Shown: piece after piece, positions 1 to 13,450 of the stretch
Layout: each line of letters begins with the position of its first letter
How positions within the stretch are numbered: position 1 is the first letter of the stretch
Source of the DNA: Epiperipatus broadwayi
Taxonomy: Eukaryota > Onychophora > Udeonychophora > Euonychophora > Peripatidae
Length of the DNA stretch: 64,000 bases
NCBI GenBank assembly: GCA_028023455.1
Contig: JAQFVV010012476.1
Coordinates: 4,419,055 to 4,483,054, forward strand
Reading direction: 5' to 3'
Made by a program: the position numbers and the translations under genes
The notes under the pieces: generated by a model
Database searches by the model: none
What the model was told of the DNA's origin: nothing
The model's input: the letters and a program-made list of their open reading frames with translations, nothing else

Positions 1-2014
1 TAACTGGGATTTCAAATTTTTATCTGGGCTAGAGACAATCTCAAGTTTAATAAATGATTAGGGATAATCATGGTCATATTAATCTAGAGTGGACGGTGTC
101 AAAATTGTGGGTTGAATAAGTTTGACACTTTTAATTCAAAATGTATCAGTTTGAAGATTAAGATATACAAGTTTATAAATTAAACATAAACATATGGAAT
201 AATTCAAATTTTATTTTATTTTTTAAGCGTAATATCTTTTTTAGATAACTTTAAAATATGTACTTCATGAAACAATCTTGAAACAGGTAAATAAAGATTC
301 TGAAGATGACAAATGATGCCAGGGTATATTTTATATTGGACTAACACTCAATTCAGTTGATCCAGATCACAATGATTACATATGTGTTTATTATTTATTC
401 AATGTTTATTAATAACAAATTATTACACTTTGATTTATACATTTCAAAATCTCTGTATTTCCAACTTTGATATCATTCAATTCAGATAAATATATTATTA
501 ACTATTATTAGGATAAAATTATTATATCATTCTAGCCCAGATATAAACCTTACATCTCAATTAAAATTTAATATGTTTGCTTTTTAATTGAACAAAAATA
601 CATGGAAGAAAATAACCCCATCTTCATGTTTCCAAGTGTAATATTTATTTTGGATTTACATTACATTTTTGTATTTTTCAGTTATCTTTCTTTTTGTCTC
701 CAAAAATGGGTGATGGATTGGAAGTTTTAAAACATATATTTACATTATAACCATTTCATCATTTAAATATTAAGCTTCACACAATGTAAAAACTATTATT
801 AAAAATTTTAAAAACTTATTAAAAAAACATTTTAACAATGCTTCAAATAAAGGTAATTAAAAACATTTTGTATTATGGTAAATTTAAAATTTGGCTTAGC
901 ATTTCTAAGAATGTAACTCAACCCATAAATAATGAGAATTGTACCATGTCTAATTTAATTATTTTACATTAACTTAAAATTTTTATTTTCTACCTATTCA
1001 TAGTCAGGTATATGTTTAGCCAATATTGGTAGCAAGTTGGGTTGAATTGGCCACCTACCTGAAAATAATTTTTAAAATCTACTATGATTTTCTGAAAAGT
1101 AATATAATGAACAACTATAGACTTCACATATCTGATACTTTTTAACAAGTTTCATAGATTTAATTAACTATTCAAATTTTGGGTTTTACACATATTTATT
1201 GACTTGTAACATATTTTTGCACTTTGTGATTTTAAGATGTACTACCTTATTTGAAAATCCTAACATAAATGATTTTAACATATTCTTCTATGCACCTTTC
1301 ACAATTCAAATACAATACTTTATTATTCCACCTTTCCAAAAATAGCTGACATTTTAAACTGATATTACAGATGTCTTCAGAGATATGATGTACACAATAT
1401 AAATATGAACCCTACTATAATATTTCAAACATACAAAAAATTTTTTTTATACATATTAAAAACTATAAACATGATTATTAATGTCTATAGTTTTATTTTT
1501 TTTAATATTATCATTTTTGTGCATTGATTTAATATGCATTCTAAATTTTAAAAAATCCAATCCTGATGCAGTTAATTTAATACTGCATTACTCTTTATTT
1601 ATAATTTTGACTGATTTACACCCTTCATCAACATTGGAAACATAATTTCAATGTAGATCGTAAAAGTGTATTATTACAAATTTCAAATATGTAAATTAAT
1701 TTTACTAAATAGTAATGTAGGTATCCACGTATAAATAACCCTTATATAAATATATATAACATTTGTGTTTGTGAACTGAAGTTAAATTAATATATATATA
1801 TATTCATTATAATGTCTTAAATTTGCTTTAATATATATATATATTCATTATAATGTCTTAAATTTGCTTTAATATATTCCCCAAAGCAGTAATAAAAAAC
1901 AGTAAAACTTTGATAAATATAACATACACATAGATAATCTATTATTTATACATCTACTTTAAATGATCAAATTTCAATGTTAAAATTTGTCCGTAATGTT
2001 GCCTTCTACATACA
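1..2014. other. AT-rich spacer without recognisable genes
   Basis: I see no coding or RNA feature here. A 50-bp stretch containing TATATATA and 'attcattataatgtcttaaatttgc' is tandemly duplicated at about 1789-1878. A short segment at 86-135 (core GTGGACGGTGTCAAA) resembles one at 63743-63790 near the other end of the window, so it is probably a dispersed repeat. Confidence 0.6.
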
Positions 2015-2027
2015 AATTAAAAATAAT

Positions 2028-2134
2028 TGTTAAGCGTTGGTGGTCGAGAGATCAGCACAGCTGCCTTATAAGCAGTTGTCCCGGGTTAGCGGGTTCGCTT
2101 CCCGGCCGATGCTATGACACATGAAAAAAAAAAT
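2028..2134 (+). mobile_element. Short tRNA-derived SINE with 13-bp target duplication
   Basis: A tRNA-like body at 2034-2112 folds with a 7-bp acceptor stem (GCGTTGG with CCGATGC, two G-U pairs). It has a 5-bp anticodon stem with loop CTTATAA (nominal anticodon UAU) and a T-arm containing a B-box-like GGTTCGCTTCC. The segment between the anticodon and T arms is long (about 12 nt) and no CCA follows. An ATGACACATG linker and a poly-A tail come next. Direct repeats AATTAAAAATAAT flank the unit at 2015-2027 and 2135-2147. Together these indicate a pol III-transcribed SINE moved by LINE-type machinery, not a functional tRNA gene. A decayed second copy lies at 49228-49309. Confidence 0.75.
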
Positions 2135-2180
2135 AATTAAAAATAATCAATTTAAAATAAAATTGAAATAAATTTACTAC

Positions 2181-2912
2181 AAATAAAAATATTATTTAAT
2201 GCATCAATCCAGCTTTCATTCCTTAATGGATTTTTTTCAAGATGTGTCTTTTTATACAATCACCTGATCAATTACCCTCAAGCAACTCCCCCCCCGATAT
2301 TATTTATATTACATTACAATAAATATAAATATTAAAATATATTACATATAATTAGTAAAATACATATATGTACAGAAAAATGATTAAACTTACTACAGTT
2401 CCCTTTCCCCCAACCATCATATATATATACAAATGATCTAAAAAATAATAATAATAATGATCTCTTTATTTTATTTTTAAAATTATAAGTTTCCAATAAT
2501 CTTACAATGCCATTTTCCCCCCTAATTGTGCTGGACCTTTAATCATGTTTACACATTTGTTTAAATATTCCAAATGTGTAAACATGGTTAAAGGTCTACC
2601 ATAATTAGGTGGGAAATGGGTATTGTTAGATTTTTGGAAACTTATAATTTTAAAAATAAAAAGAAGAGATTAGTATTGTTATAGTTTTTTTTTAGATTAC
2701 TTGTAATATAAAGAGCTTATATGTATTTTATTAATTACATTAAATGTATGTATTTTAATAATTATATTTATTGTAATGTAATGTAAATAATATCCATTGG
2801 GAAAGTTATAGTAGATTAATTGGTCATGTGGTTGTATAAAAAGAAACATCTTGAAAAGATTCCATTAAGGAATGAAAGCTGGATTGATGTATTAAATAAT
2901 ATTTTTATTTAT
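2181..2912. repeat. 0.73-kb foldback (inverted repeat) element
   Basis: Two arms of about 350 bp are imperfect reverse complements around a centre near 2547. The outer arms share the segment around GCATCAATCCAGCTTTC at 2199 and its complement near 2890. The inner arms pair 'tgtttacacatttg' with 'caaatgtgtaaac' at 2550-2585. No coding capacity is visible. It resembles the inverted-pair elements elsewhere in the window, but I found no hammerhead core in it, so its family and sense are unknown. Confidence 0.75.
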
Positions 2913-3060
2913 AGAGAGTTGTCTATTTCAAGTTTGTTTTCAAGTGATTATTTTTAATCTATTTATATCTTATTATTCATAGATTTGAATATTTAAAATT
3001 TAATTTTAATATATTACTTAACCTTAATATTATATTTATATAAATAGGTGCTAATATTTG

Positions 3061-3325
<265 letters not shown>

Positions 3326-6300
3326 CAAAAAATTATGCAAATGTTTAATGAATAATATTAACTGTGCATTGTAGTTTAGATGTAATATCAGTTTAATGCA
3401 CTAAATTAAATTAATATTAATATTTATTATTATTATGGAAAATATATTAAGTAAATTTAAGACATTTTTTCATAATATAAATGTAAGACATTAGAATGCA
3501 TATAACTAAGTTTTTAATTTAGCTTGGATATATTAGGTTACATGTAAATATATATTGCATAAAAGTATATGAATACATTTATCATTATGAATATATTATA
3601 ATTTATTTTAAAATTTATGGTTTTAGTTATTTATTAAAATTATTTTTAAATTCAAGTATTGCATACAACATAAAATTCATAATAATAAATATTTGTATTA
3701 ATATTATACTTCTATCTCTGATAAACTTGAAATCAGTTGAAATGGTAAGCAATGAAAGAGAATAAACACATTGAATTCTAAGACATAAGAATTAGATTTA
3801 ATTTATATAGTATATACACTGCTTTCTTCAACTTCAAATCTTATACACATTTCTGAAATAGAATAGGTATGTGAGTTTTAAACTAATGTTTAGAGTATAT
3901 GTTTGGAGGTATATTCTGTTATGCAAATATGAGATATATTGTTTATTTTTACCAATGTTAGTGGGGTGCTAGCTATTTTCATGAAATATAATCATATTTT
4001 ATGCCCAGATACATGGGTAAAGCAAAGATGTCATTATACCTTCCTTTACCTTTGATATTTTAGGTATAATTTGTTCTTATTTCATTTACTTTCACTATCA
4101 GATAACTAGTAATTGATAATGACATAATCAGAATTATATATATTTTTATTGTCTTATCTTTAATGTACTCTGTTTTGTATTTTAAAATTGACAATGCATT
4201 TTATTATTATTATACCCCATCCCCCACCATTTTGACTCATTAATTGTCTTTCTCTTTAATTCACTCACAAACACATGCATAATATATGTATATATATTCT
4301 TTTTATCTACCTAGTATGTCCCAGTAAAAATGTGATTGAATGTTTTTTTACAAGCTAGCTAAAGAATCATATCTAAGTCAATGCATATATTATACAGCAA
4401 CATATCTATTAACTACAAAAACTTTAAGATGCTGTTATGTGTGGATTACTAGTTAGAACATGAAATGTGACAGTACATTTTATAACTATATATAATCTTT
4501 AATATTCTCCCTGCCATTATGAAATTTTGCAAACTACTTAAAATTTGCTTGTGATCCATACATAATTGAATTTAGTTTACAACTTTTTGCTCAATTTAAA
4601 ATAAAATTTAATATTGTATGTTGTACCATTGTGTTTTTAGGATAGGCCCAAACTGTCATAGTCCGTATCATAAATCACAGCTTCACTGTCACACACAATT
4701 TGAATCATTCTGACTTTTCTGCACCAGTTTTGCTGAACTTATATATAATTTAATGTTTACATGGTATTCCATTGTAGATTAATATAGGAAATAGACTACC
4801 ATAGCCCTTAAATGTTTTGTGGTAAGTAGCTATATTGTTCCACTACCTAACATGTTGAATAATTCAGAGATAATGCTGCAGGAATTCTAGAAAAAAAACA
4901 TAATCACTGGTCATCTTTTTACTGGAACACTTTATACACAAAAGGTCTGTAATTTCTTTCTTGATAAATTAATGTTTAATATAATAAATTTATCTCTCCA
5001 TAGCCATCCATATGCCAACATTCCATCTGTACTTATAATAGTGTTCTGTATGATTTAGTAATATATAGGATATATGAGCACAGATTTTTACATGACCCAC
5101 CACTCTCCACACCATCTCATAACACTGATACACTTAAACATATATATGTTGAAAAGATATGGTGAATTCAAGAGCTAAAGGTTCAGAAATTCAATTCTTT
5201 TGTCTATGGTATTCAAATGTCACAAAACATTGAAAACAACAAACTGTTTGATTATTTTGTACGGTGGGATTTCACACAATATTACAGTGGTTAACCTAAA
5301 AGCTAAAGGCATCTTATTTGCAGCTCATTTGTCATTTTGGGGGTCCAAATGTGACATAAACTTCTATGCATCATACCATTTGAATATTTTGCCCTGTATA
5401 GATGAGTGCTTTGATAAAGATAAATGTCCTTGGATCACAGCTCAACTCTGTCTGAATACGACATGATGTTCTATATCACAAATCACTTTACATATTTATT
5501 ATTATTATAATAATATATCGAATAAAATTATAATTATTTAATCAAATTGTTTTAATGCTAAAAATATTTATGTGGATGATTAGGTAAATGATAAATATCG
5601 AATTTTTTAGCTATTAAAATGGTAATATATTCATAGATACACTATGAACATTTTAAATTTTTATATAAATATATATTACTTTTATTATACTAATGTTATT
5701 TGCTTTTATTTGTTTATAAATTTATTGTTTCAACTTTAATAATTATTATTACTATTATCATTTATCATTTATTTTACTTACTTTTCATTTTGCCTTTTTA
5801 AAAGTAGAAAACGCGGATGAAAAGCAATTAAATTAATTGTTAAAAACAAATATTTATATATATTCATTAAAGGTAAAAACTAAATTAAAAATTATAAATA
5901 AATAGTAGTGGTATAATGAAAAGAAAAAATAAATGTATAATTAAAAAATGTTTGTGTGTGTGTGTGTGTGTATTATAAGTATAAACAACAATAATACATG
6001 ACTTTCCATATTGTTATTTATATTTTTCCAATAACATACTATTTTAGTATTCTCTTACTGCGATGTTGATACCCTAAATGGCATAGTGCAATAAAAAACC
6101 CAGCTCCCAATCGACTGGTTTGTGCCTACATTATGAAAACTAGGATTCAAAACTGGGTAAATGTTCATGTTATCATTCTTAATTCTTTTTATGTTAATAT
6201 CCTGAAATTTAATTAAAAAAATCTAAGATTTAAACATAAGCCAACTTGCATTGTTATGAAGTTGATGAATTTAAAACACCATTCTATCTGTAATCCACTG

Positions 6301-6829
6301 GTTATTCAAACATATAAATGGTTCTAGGGTATGATAAAGATGTCTGTTCTTGGAAGCGTGAGGATAAACATATAAAAAAGTATGGAGATTTCATAGCATT
6401 TTACAATCTGGTGTCTACTGATTATCCAAGCTTATAGAATGTAGCACTAAAGAAAGGTTAGGTCAATTGCTTTTGGAAATATATGAGAAGCATTTGATAG
6501 ATCACATAATATTGTTGATGATACTGATGTTTATAACTAAGCATAGAAGGAGTCTGTAATTGTTATAGAACTGAGGGTCCAAAAAGTATATAGAAATTAA
6601 TTTGGTGCCATATCTATACAGCTAAACAAATTAGTTTGTATGGATTAAAAACAGGTTATTTTTTTAATTTTTATTTATTGATTATAATAGTATAAAGCAG
6701 TAAAAAAACAGCTTTTAAATGCTAAAATCATAAGTGCACTAATTCTAATCTCGAGTGCTAATCTTCACTGACAAAAAACAAAAGCTAACTTAGAGAAATT
6801 AAATTTTATTGTGATATAAAATTTACACT
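3326..6829. other. AT-rich spacer, no recognised gene
   Basis: No family could be assigned. An 88-residue open frame at 5200-5466 (+) has no recognisable motif, signal peptide or homologous neighbour and is probably fortuitous. A (GT)n run lies at about 5951-5972. Short AT microsatellites are scattered throughout. Confidence 0.5.
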
Positions 6830-7100
6830 AGCTGGTTCTAAAATCTAGAATAAGGTTAAGATATGAAGTTTATAATAGCTGGTTCTAGAGTAGGATGAAA
6901 ATGTAAAATCAATAATAACTGGTACTAAACTCATGTGAACATATAGAATTTTTTGTAACTAGTTGTTTTTATAGTAATACGAAGATATAAAATTTATAGT
7001 AGCTGGTTCTAGAGTAAGGTTAAGATATGAAGTTTACAATAGCTGGTTTTAAAGTAAAATGAAAATGTAAAATTTATAGTAATTGGTTCTAGAGTAAGTG
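6830..7100. repeat. Minisatellite, about 40-bp period, seven units
   Basis: The motif AGCTGGTTCTAGAGTAAG recurs with starts near 6830, 6877, 6917, 6957, 7001, 7041 and 7081. Each is followed by an 'aagatatgaagttta'-like segment. Units differ by point changes and a few indels, so the array is moderately old. It ends about 90 bp before the RTE element, and I see no reason to link the two. Confidence 0.85.
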
Positions 7101-7189
7101 AAGAATATCACACCTGATATTAACTGCGTGAATATATTAAATTATATTTAAAATTTAATTTTAACTCTTGCTGACATTTATATAAATTG

Positions 7190-8545
7190 ACACATCATCA
7201 TTATCAACCATTATCAATCCACTGCAGGATGAAGGTCTCTCCAAGTTTAATCCATCTTCTCCGATCTTCAGCTTCTCTTCTCCACATCACCCCTGCACAT
7301 TTTCTTATTTCATCCATCCATCTCACATGTGGCCTCTTTCTGGGTCTTTTACAATCTCTTGGAATCCAGTTTAAAATTTCAATTGTCCATCTATTATCAT
7401 CTCTTCTAGCAATATGACTAGCCCAACTCCACTTCAATCTTTTAATTTTTTCAATGAGGTCAGTAACACCTGTTTGTTCTCTTACCCATACATTGCGTTT
7501 TCGATCCTTCTTGTTACTCCCAACATACATCTCTCCATACTTCTTTGAGTGGTCTGAAGTCTCTGTATTGCTCTTCTATTAAGTATCCAAGTCTCAGATC
7601 CATAAGTAAGAACTGGTAAAACACATTTGTTAAAAACCATCCTTTTCAAACACATAGGCATATTTCCTTTTAGTATCAAATTATTTCTACCAAAAGCACT
7701 CCAACCAAGTTTAATTCTATGGTTAATTTCTTCCATTATGTTTCCATCTGTATTAATAATCTGACCAAGGTATTTGTAACTGTTAACTTCTTCTAATTCA
7801 TCATAATCAATCTTTATTTTCATATTTTGAGCAAATCGATTAAACATTACTTTAGTCTTTTTAACAATTATCTTTAGTCCTACTTTCCTACTTTCATCTG
7901 ATAATTCCTGCAACATATCCTGCAGCTCTGAAGCATTATTTTCAAAAACAACTACATCATCTGCAAAATCTAAATGACTTTAATAATCTCCATTTACTTT
8001 CACTCCTTTAGTTTCCCATTTTAATCCACAAAATACTTCTTGCAGCTTTGCTGTAAAAAGTTTTGGAGATATAGAGTCACCTTGTCTTACACCTTTCTCA
8101 ATGTTCACTTTCCCAGTATCATTATGTAATCTAATTGTTGCTGTTGCATTTTTATAAATATTCTTCAAAATATGACAATATCCTGGATCTATACCTTGAT
8201 GATCCAATGCTTTAATCACTGAAGAAATGTTTATAGAATCAAATGCCTTTTCAAAATCTACAAATCCAAAATATAATGACAACTCATATTCATTTGTCCT
8301 TTCTATAACTTCTTTCAACACCTGGATATGATCTACTGTACTAAAACCACTTTTAAATCCAGCTTGTTCTCTTGGTTGGTGGAAATCCAATGTTCTCTGT
8401 AGACGAGTTGTAATTATCTTGGTAAAAATTTTATATAAAACTGATAAAAGGCTGATAGGTCTGTAATTTCTAATATCTTCTTTATCACCTTTTTAAAATA
8501 TTAATATTAGTACTGCATTCTTCCAATCATCCCGTACATATGTGG
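7190..8545 (-). pseudogene. 5'-truncated RTE-type LINE: reverse transcriptase and C-terminal region
   Basis: Three frames on the minus strand (8390-7980, 7916-7482, 7530-7204) join into one non-LTR retrotransposon ORF2 fragment. Upstream, the frame still reads KGDKEDIRNYRPISLLS, the usual RT entry motif. RT motifs follow in order: A (FVDFEKAFDSI), B (GVRQGDSISPKLF) and C (FADDVVVF, which crosses the break near 7960). The C-terminal part carries CVLPVLTYGSETW and ends with WSWASHIARRDDNRWT and a KRPRKRPHVRWMDEI tail, typical of the RTE clade. A stop at about 7980 and a frameshift near 7500 break it. The endonuclease half is missing: the element is 5'-truncated near 8545, as is usual after target-primed reverse transcription. 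Its 3' end runs into a TGATGA-like tail at 7190-7203. Confidence 0.9.
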
Positions 8546-8559
8546 TCATATATTTATTG

Positions 8560-9400
8560 TCAGTATTGGTTTTGTTAAGTGGTTAATTATAATATTTTTT
8601 TCAATAGCTTCATTGAAGAGCTATTTCTTTTTAACAGGATATTATAATTATAGATATGTATACATGTATGAAATGTAAATGTGGACATGTGGACACATGT
8701 AGCATCTAACGATAGAATATTCCAATGGAAAGATGACTGGTTCTTTCTTCAAGAAGCTTGCAATCACATCTCTGAATTGACATGTGTTACATAATAATGT
8801 AGTATTGTTATTTTCTTTAACAGCTTTAAGGCATTAGGAGATGTGGATAGTATATCGCAATGTGAACTGTGACAATGATAATATGTTTTGTACTTTAACC
8901 CATGAGGGACTAACATTTGAGGCTTTTGAAATGATTTGAACTATCTGTGATAGTAAAATAATGAGTCATAAAAATTATTTAATGTGGATTTTTAAGATTT
9001 CATGATAGTAGGAAAAATTGATAATGATTTACAAATGTAGAAAACACACCATCATGATAAAAGTTGTGATACACTTATGCTGCCACCTTAAAATTTTGTA
9101 ATAAATATATAATGAATCAAAGGACAAATAGTATTTAATTCAGCACAAAATGGACTTCATAGATTTTAGTAGAACAACCATGATTATGATGATATGTGCC
9201 AAAAGTATACATAGTCTACTTATTATTTAACATATTTAAACTTTGTTATGGTATCTTCATATTATGATTAATGATGACAAAGAGCCAAAATATTATTAAA
9301 TATAAAAACTATAAATGGATTAAATGGAGATGGTAATGTAAGCAGTGTGGGGAGTGAATTAACCATTTTTTCACCTGGATGTGTTAAATGGAAATATTTG
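8560..9400. other. Spacer, nothing recognised
   Basis: AT-rich sequence without identifiable repeats, ORFs or RNA folds that I could support. It lies between the truncated RTE element and the direct repeat at 9402. Confidence 0.5.
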
Positions 9401-9401
9401 A

Positions 9402-9511
9402 TATATGGAGTTATCCATTTATAATTACTTAATTAAAAAGCACCTTAACTAGAACAGTAGCTAATAAAAGCCAATTGTCCCAAGCCAAAAGTTAAAGTAA
9501 AACTGCCAGAC
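9402..9511 (+). repeat. Direct repeat, left copy (with 11438-11546)
   Basis: A stretch of about 110 bp beginning TATGGAGTTATCCATTTATA recurs in the same orientation at 11438-11546, immediately upstream of the truncated 5' end of the PLE. Shared blocks include TAATTACTTAATTA and CTAGAACAGTAGCT. It may be an older dispersed repeat or part of a PLE-associated terminal duplication. I cannot decide which. Confidence 0.7.
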
Positions 9512-9519
9512 TTATATAT

Positions 9520-9555
<36 letters not shown>

Positions 9556-9558
9556 TAT

Positions 9559-9594
<36 letters not shown>

Positions 9595-9600
9595 TATGTC
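9512..9600. repeat. (CA)n/(TA)n compound microsatellite, duplicated
   Basis: Two successive blocks of CACACA followed by TATATA, each about 35 bp, directly follow the left 110-bp repeat. Confidence 0.9.
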
Positions 9601-10004
9601 TTGATCTCAGAGTCTAAAATTATTGATATAAAAAAGTTAAAATAAATGTTCTTAAACAAGTAAATATAAGCTGTTTTGAAAGTAGACTAATAGTCAATTA
9701 TAACATATATAACACTGTGAAAGGAATTATTCGTCTCCCATGGATTAGAATTGACATGCTCTGTCCTGTCAATAATAGTTTTAAAACTATGGGTGGCTAT
9801 CTATAATTAAAATTTATTCTTTAAATAAACTAACAATTACTGACTATGTTTAAATTAGGATTTGAACTTATTGACTGATTATTAAATTGACATATTACTT
9901 AAGAATGCATGTCAATTCTAGAGCACATGTGCAAATTAATTTCTTCCACAATACTACAGATATAAAAATCACTTTATTATTAATTACTTATATATATATA
10001 TATA

Positions 10005-11437
10005 TCATCAAAACTACCGCAAATCCAAAATTAAACCAGACCAGCATAAAAATAATATAAAAAACACAACCTAAGGTTTCACTGCTACAAGCAGACTTCT
10101 CAAATGTAAAGAACAACAAAAATTACACAATATATATAATATTAAAGCTACCCACAAATCCATTCACTTCCCATCCACCCTTAATATTAAAAGAACTCTT
10201 AAATAAGTTAATTGCTTCAGAATAATAAATTTTCAATAATAAAGACTCTTTAATTCTTCTTTTGATTTCATTTCTCTCAAAGAAGACAACCTTAGCTTCA
10301 TCAAAATCAATAATATGACCTGTATCTTTTTCATGGACATACAAAGCAAAACTAAGATATCTATTTTTAACTCTACTTTTATGAACCTTTATTCTTTCAT
10401 TTAAACTCAAACTACTCTGACCTATGTAAACCTTCTTACAAAATAAACAAGGAATAAAATATACTACACCAGAAATAGTCTTTCTATCAAAAACTTCTTT
10501 TGTATTATTTAATAAATTATTCAATGTAACACACCTTTTCCAAGCAATTTTCTTATTTCCAAACAATATACTATTTCTACACACAATTTTATAAGAAGAC
10601 AATTTAAATGGCAAAGAAATAAAATATTTTTCTTTAACCTTTACATCCTTACAAATATTACTATTAAATAAAATACTTTTAACAAATTTATCAGAGTATC
10701 CAACACTCAAGTAATCTTTATAAAATTGATATTTCTGAAACAAAGCAACCCCACTAGAATTATTTAATTTAATATTTCTATGACAATAATTCCTTAAAGC
10801 AGCTACTTTATGAGATACAGACTGATAGCTATGAGGTTTAATTATAGATCTTAATTCTTTACTTTTAACTAAATGACTGCACAATAAACAATTAGTTTGT
10901 ACATTTCTAATCACCAAAAGATCTAAAAATTTTAACTTACCAAAATCTAACCCCTCTCCTTCTAACACAAATTTTATAGAAAGATCAAAACAATTAAACT
11001 CATTTACAAATTCCTCCAATTTATCATTCTCAACTACAAATAAACAATCATCAACATATCTGACAAATAATTTTACATATAAACAATTCTTTTTAATAAT
11101 AATTTCCTCTTCCATAAAACTAATATGAACTGAACATACTAAAGGAGAAATAATATAACCTATTAGCCAACCTTCCTTAATCTTATAAAAATTACATTTA
11201 TAAGTAAAATACATAGAATCTTCCAATAACAAAAGCAAATCTTTAATTACCTTAATTTTATTTTTTGATAAAGAACCTTTCTTAATCAATACAGACAAAA
11301 GAACATCAATACTGCTTAACCTATTAACAGACTGATACATATTTTCAATATCTAAACTTCTAAATACCCAATTACTTTCCATTTTAAAATTATTAATCTT
11401 ATCAAAATCCTCAAATAAATATTTAGATGTAAAATAT
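10005..11437 (-). pseudogene. 5'-truncated Penelope-like element (RT + GIY-YIG)
   Basis: A 419-codon open frame (11382-10123) encodes most of a PLE protein. The N-terminal half is the telomerase-related RT: motif A SLDIENMYQSV (near residue 10), a motif B-like GWLIGYIISPL (near 72) and catalytic motif C YVDDCLFV (near 108), then KLKFLDLLV. The C-terminal part is a GIY-YIG endonuclease: VVYFIPC...CKKVYIGQSS, then NERIKVH with the expected arginine and histidine, and a downstream KRRIKES. In motif B the usual G-x-P-M-G-x-P is altered to G-x-L-I-G-x-I, so polymerase function is doubtful. Sequence upstream of motif A is missing: the copy stops at about 11437, abutting a 110-bp repeat. The frame is otherwise open, so the copy is fairly young. 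Its 3' end abuts (TA)n at 9989-10004. Confidence 0.9.
10064..10107 (-). ncRNA. Degenerate hammerhead-like motif in the PLE 3' UTR
   Basis: Read on the minus strand just after the GIY-YIG stop, ACAU precedes UUGAGAA, in the place of CUGANGA. A stem II hairpin CUGC-UUGUA-GCAG follows, then GAAA. Helix III is ACC-UUA-GGU, and the next bases GUGU can pair with the initial ACAU as helix I. The core differs from the consensus at C3 (U) and G8 (A), which could still pair with each other. Position and layout fit the hammerheads known from PLE terminal regions. Activity is doubtful. Confidence 0.5.
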
Positions 11438-11546
11438 GTGTGGAGTTATCCATTTATAATTACTTAATTATAAAACATTTTACCTAGAACAGTAGCTCAT
11501 AAATGCCAACTGCTCCAAGTAAAAAGTGAAAGTAAAAATGTCAGGC
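11438..11546 (+). repeat. Direct repeat, right copy (with 9402-9511)
   Basis: Same family and orientation as the copy at 9402-9511. It starts where PLE homology ends. Confidence 0.7.
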
Positions 11547-13440
11547 TAATTGCATTCATAAGGATAAAAAATAAAACATTACACTTTATAAATTTAATTA
11601 ATTTTACAACTCTGTGTTATGATAGAATGGCAGCTATTTCCATGCCTTGGAACACTTTCAAAAAATTATTCATTCTCAAATTTTGTAATCTTATGCTTTA
11701 TACAAACTCATTTAATGATGACTTTTTTATGATTTAAGAAAGTTTAAAAGCACATGTGTTTCCTTTTTTTTCCCAAAAAATTTTCGAAATCTCTTTAAAA
11801 TGTTTTTGAATGTAAAACTGGTGTATAGCAATTTTATAAAGCCTAAGAGAATTCACAAAGTGCTTTCTTTAAGTGACAAAATAAAAATATATTGCATTAG
11901 TAATAAAATTTAAAAAAAAATGTTTGAAATTAATCGTTGTTTAAAAAAAGATTCATGGGTTAAAAAAATAAAAAGAGTAAACCAATTCCATGCTATTGTT
12001 GTGTGCAATCCTGAAATAATTTGTTGGTGAAAAGTGAAAATGAACATATGAATTAAATAAACAATTATATAGCCAATCTTGTATTCTAGCAGAAAATTTA
12101 AAATTTGTATAAATATTTTAGGCAAAGAATCTCCTAAGTGGGTGGACTTCAAACCATTTACTGATACTAAGGGTGTCTAAATAAATTATGTAGTTTATAT
12201 AAACTTCAAAACAACAAAATAACTAGAAAGGTCATAAACACTGATGTCAATGCTGTTATTATGTTTCTAGTAAAGTATGTATTGGAAAAAATAATGTTAT
12301 ATAGAACTAGTGCTTAATTTCTATTCAACATGATTCCACAAAATGACAAATAAAAAACAAAAGACATTCATAAAATGATAAATATAGACAAAAAACTTGA
12401 AGGCAAAGAAAAAAATCTAGAAAACAAACAAACCTAAAAATCCATCTGCTGTCATAACTCATAATAACTGTTGATTCATATGCCAGAAACATGCAAAAAG
12501 TTGTAGATTATAACCATGATATTTCTCACACAGTTCTACGATGGTTTTATATTTGAAGTCAAAAACTACCTGCGAGGGGAAAAATCAAATTTTAAATGTC
12601 TGCTGTTGCTATGCAGTCCACCTGGTTATTACAAATCCATGCATTGTGATGTTACAAATGTAAAAATTATATTTACCTCCAAATGCCACCAAACTGTTAC
12701 AACTTTATGACAAAGTTACCAAGGTCACATACATCCACCCAGTATTCAAACACATTCATTTATTCTATCACAATGAAATTTTAAAACTTAATCACTGTTG
12801 TAGTGACAATAAAAATTATAAAAGCATAGATAGATGAACTAAAACCCAAAATTATGTCTGATGGAATGTTGTATGATGAGGTGTCATAAATGACTTTGAA
12901 GGTTTACAGAGAATAATAATAATTAAAAAAATATTCAGACAACATCAAACTTAATATGATTGTTAAAAATATTGCAAAACACCTTTGAATACATCAATAA
13001 AAAAAGAAATAAAAGATGTTTTTTATTGCTTGGGAGTCCATAGGACATTCAGACACCAGATCTGAAAGCACCAGAATCAATACTGGGATCTCCCACACCT
13101 TTGACTTGGTATCAGTCCCAGGATTGGTTACAGAACTCACAGGTTTGCCGCTTGAACTTCTTATGAATTACCAAGCAATAAAGCCATATAACTACATAAA
13201 ACTTATCACAAAATCAATAGACTAACAATTAACTATTTATTTTAATAAAAAAGATAAAAATATAATAATGTTTTTTTTATATAATGAGAGAAGGTATCCA
13301 TTATTTATTGTTTTTTTTTTTCGGAAGTGAAAAGTCTGAATTTTGTTTATACTGTAATCTTAACTGTTTATGTACACTGTACATGTTAAAGAGTATCTGC
13401 TTTACATATTTACATGTGTTGCAGAATATTGTTAACAATA
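11547..13440. other. Spacer, nothing recognised
   Basis: AT-rich sequence with only short open frames lacking recognisable motifs. I found no repeat family, RNA gene or exon-like structure that I could defend. Confidence 0.5.
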
Positions 13441-13450
13441 CGTCATGTAT

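Noticed and set aside
2034-2112. Functional tRNA-Ile(UAU) gene
   Set aside because: Over-long variable segment, imperfect T stem, A-tail and target duplication indicate a SINE head.
5200-5466. 88-residue open frame as a host gene
   Set aside because: No domain, no codon-pattern support and no splice context; such lengths arise by chance here.
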